Assembly: GCA_035285325.1 (NCBI GenBank)
Contig: JAYKJB010000066.1
Location: 1 to 32,531 of the forward strand
Source of the DNA: Candidatus Sericytochromatia bacterium
GTDB lineage: Bacteria; Cyanobacteriota; Sericytochromatia; S15B-MN24; JAQBPE01
DNA length: 32,531 nt
Reading direction: 5' to 3'
Shown: positions 30,798 to 32,531 of the stretch, one piece after another
Layout of the letters: each line of letters starts with the position of its first letter
Numbering within the stretch: position 1 is the stretch's first letter
Made by a program: the position numbers and the translations under genes
The notes under the pieces: generated by a model
Seen by the model: the letters and a program-made list of their open reading frames with translations, nothing else
What the model was told of the DNA's origin: nothing
Database searches by the model: none

Positions 30798-30806
30798 GTT
30801 CGGAGT

Positions 30807-30821
30807 CCTCCTGTTGGGAGG
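30807..30821 (-). promoter_or_regulatory. Hairpin covering the ribosome binding site of the 29382 gene
   Basis: On the minus strand CCTCC, five bases CAACA, GGAGG form a 5-bp stem that pairs the Shine-Dalgarno sequence with an anti-SD copy. A larger imperfect hairpin (GGTCCTG at 30821-30827 with CAGGACC at about 30853-30859) lies just upstream. Together they could limit translation of the 29382 gene. Confidence 0.35.
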
Positions 30822-30949
30822 TCCTGGGTCCGCGTTCGCGACGCGGATGGGCAGGACCCGTTCACACGACACACTCCCTGTCCGGCCCGGACGTGCCTTT
30901 GGCCAGACGGCGCGCAGACAAGCCTGGTGCAACAGGCAGGTTTGACATT

Positions 30950-30988
30950 GAACCGGGCGCGCCGCCAAAGTGCAAGCGCGCCCGGTTC
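30950..30988 (-). terminator. Hairpin after the NHL-repeat gene
   Basis: GAACCGGGCGCGC (30950-30962) and GCGCGCCCGGTTC (30976-30988) form a perfect 13-bp stem with a 13-nt loop, starting 8 nt after the stop codon of the NHL gene. No U-tract follows, so it may block RNases or act with another termination factor. Confidence 0.55.
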
Positions 30989-30996
30989 AGCAGGGC

Positions 30997-32531
30997 TCAG
31001 CGGATCACGCGGACGCGATGGTTGCTGGTGTCCGCGACGTAGATCTCGCCGGTCTTGGCCAGCACCAGAGCGCCTGGGGTGCCGAACTTGGCGTCGCCCA
31101 GCTTGCCGTCCACCATGCCGAACCAGCTGCCGCCCAGGGTCACGACCTCCCCGGCGGCCGAGACGCGCCGGATGCGGTGGTGGTTGGTGTCCGCCACGTA
31201 CAGGTAGCCGTCGTGGCCGTAGTGGATTCCCTCAGGGAAGCTGAAGCCCGCGGCCGCGCCGATGCCATCGTTGGTGCTCTGGGTCGGCGAACCGGCCAGC
31301 GTCGACACCGTGCCACTCGGGGTGATCTTGCGGATGCAATGATTCCCCAGTTCGGTCACGTAGAGGGTGCCATCCGGGCTCACGGTGATGCCGCTGGGAT
31401 CCCAGAATTTGGCCGCACTGGCCGGACCTTCCACGTAGCCCGAGCTGGAACCGGCCACCGTCGAGACCGTGCCGTCCGGCGTGATCTTGCGGATGCGCTG
31501 GTTGCCCTGGTCCGCCACGAAAACGGTGCCATCGGGCGTGACCGCCAGGCCTTTCGGGAAGGTGAAACGGGCTGCCTTGCCCACGCCGTCGTTGGCCCCC
31601 GGGGTGCCGTCGCCGGCCAGCGTGGTCACCGCTCCCGTCGGCGTGACCACGCGAATGGCGCAGTTGCCGCTGTCAGCCACGTACAGATTGCCCTTGGCGT
31701 CGACGCCCAGGCCTTCTGGCTGCGAGAACTGGGCGGCCTGGCCCGTGCCATCCGCCAGACCGGCGTTCATGCCGGCCAGCAGCGTCACCATGCCATCCGC
31801 CATGACCTTGCGAATGCGGTTGCTACCGGTATCCGCGACGTAGATGACGCCATCCGGCGCCAGCGCGATGCCGCCGGGCGCATAGAACTGCGCCGAAGCG
31901 CCCTTGCCGTTGGCGCCCCCCACTTTTGACCCCGCCAGCGTGCTCACCTCGCCCTTCAGCGCCACCGGTGGCGAGAGTTTGGGGGCTGCGGAGGATGGCG
32001 CGGGGAGGGGCGTGGCCACCGTGGTGGCGACCGGGGTGGCCACCACGGTCGCCGAAGCGGGGGCTGTCGGCGTCGGGGGAGCGCTCGCCGGGGGCGCCGA
32101 TGGCGGCGGCGCCGCCGGGACCGGTTCGAGCGGCTTGATCACGGGCGGCTCGGTCTTGGCACTGCCCTTGGTCAGCGTGATGGCCTCCGGCAGCGTGACC
32201 GTGAAGTTCGGCTTGTTGTCGACCATGACCGGCACGATCACCGGTTTGAGGCCTCCGGCCGCGATCGTCAGTTGGTACTCGCCCGGCAGGATCCGGTCGA
32301 GCGTGAACTTGCCGGTGGCGTCGGTGAACTGGCTGTCGGTCACGGGCGGGTCGAGCTGGGCCACGGCGCCGTCGAGCGGGAGGCCCTGCACGTCTTTCAC
32401 CACACCGGACACCTTGCCGAAGTAGGCCACCGTGCTGGTCAGCTTGGTGATGCCGAGGTCCTGCGGGGCGCCGGCCGTGACCGTCACGCTGCGGCGTGGC
32501 GGCACCTGATAGAAAGGCCGATAGACCTGCA
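30997..32531 (-). CDS. Carboxypeptidase-regulatory-like protein with six-bladed NHL propeller (5' end outside window)
   Basis: The frame is open to the window edge and the last visible codons (QVYRPFYQ) match the inner part of the tandem paralogue, so the N-terminus is missing. Visible order: the end of one regulatory-like domain, another complete one (GKVSGVVKDVQGLPL...GKFTLDRILPGEYQL), a Pro/Ala/Thr linker of about 75 residues, and six NHL repeats up to the stop. Each repeat has the form VSTLAG...DG...A-x-F...P-x-G-(I/L)-x-V...G-x-(L/I)-Y-V-A-D-x-x-N-x-x-I-R-(K/V)-(I/V). Six repeats close a beta-propeller, probably an extracellular binding domain. The family also includes enzymes, but no catalytic site is visible. 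It lies 199 nt upstream of the 29382 gene. Confidence 0.88.
   Translation of the reverse strand, partial: QVYRPFYQVPPRRSVTVTAGAPQDLGITKLTSTVAYFGKVSGVVKDVQGLPLDGAVAQLDPPVTDSQFTDATGKFTLDRILPGEYQLTIAAGGLKPVIVPVMVDNKPNFTVTLPEAITLTKGSAKTEPPVIKPLEPVPAAPPPSAPPASAPPTPTAPASATVVATPVATTVATPLPAPSSAAPKLSPPVALKGEVSTLAGSKVGGANGKGASAQFYAPGGIALAPDGVIYVADTGSNRIRKVMADGMVTLLAGMNAGLADGTGQAAQFSQPEGLGVDAKGNLYVADSGNCAIRVVTPTGAVTTLAGDGTPGANDGVGKAARFTFPKGLAVTPDGTVFVADQGNQRIRKITPDGTVSTVAGSSSGYVEGPASAAKFWDPSGITVSPDGTLYVTELGNHCIRKITPSGTVSTLAGSPTQSTNDGIGAAAGFSFPEGIHYGHDGYLYVADTNHHRIRRVSAAGEVVTLGGSWFGMVDGKLGDAKFGTPGALVLAKTGEIYVADTSNHRVRVIR

Noticed and set aside
29373-31244. 623-codon plus-strand frame across two minus-strand genes
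   Set aside because: It spans a terminator-like hairpin and an intergenic region and reads as His/Arg/Gly-rich noise.

Overview
The window is GC-rich bacterial DNA, about 32.5 kb and densely coding, with no gene-free gap longer than 300 bases. Two signs point to the Cyanobacteriota in the broad sense. The octamer GCGATCGC, the HIP1 repeat iterated in cyanobacterial genomes, occurs at least 15 times (for example near 1034, 6671, 12908, 17233, 18369, 24500 and 28980). The gene at 15625-17100 matches the DUF3370 family, which is largely cyanobacterial. No photosynthesis gene is present, and the GC content and run of repeat-bearing lipoproteins would fit a non-photosynthetic relative such as Sericytochromatia/Tanganyikabacteria. 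That placement is inference. No rRNA, tRNA, CRISPR array, insertion sequence or phage gene was seen.

Layout, left to right. 1-810 (+) is the end of an RlpA-type cell-wall protein. 832-4745 (-) holds two translationally coupled lipoproteins followed by a GH2 glycosidase. 5027-5335 (+) is a small HTH regulator with a good promoter. 5482-9240 (-) is a complete three-gene molybdenum hydroxylase operon (FAD, then 2Fe-2S, then Mo subunit). 9464-11333 (+) pairs an IolE-like TIM-barrel protein with a secreted ankyrin/beta-barrel protein. 11405-14391 (-) has two related lipoproteins and two unrecognised small proteins. 14598-17100 (+) has a kelch-propeller lipoprotein and the DUF3370 lipoprotein. 17110-32531 (-) runs GspF/PilC-like membrane protein, AttH/CrtC-like lipoprotein, TlpA-like thioredoxin, two large paralogous lipoproteins, DUF885 peptidase-like protein, a giant Ser/Thr kinase-ATPase, and two tandem carboxypeptidase-regulatory-like proteins, the last ending in a six-bladed NHL propeller and cut by the window edge.

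The most striking object is the TlpA-like gene at 19754-20287 (-). An in-frame TGA replaces exactly the first cysteine of the thioredoxin motif (W-TGA-G-G-C), the frame then continues through a complete thioredoxin fold, and an 8-bp perfect hairpin with a GGC loop begins 9 nt after the TGA, where a bacterial SECIS element belongs. I read this as a candidate selenoprotein with a UxxC redox centre.

The window is otherwise a cell-envelope region. Ten genes encode clear lipoproteins, and several (11405, 12382, 20426, 22105) look like one paralogous family: a lipobox, a carboxypeptidase-regulatory-like beta domain, a conserved segment around D-F-T-D, and a low-complexity tail. Two of these and the kinase gene share a similar sequence about 50 nt upstream of their starts, so the kinase and the lipoproteins may be under common control.
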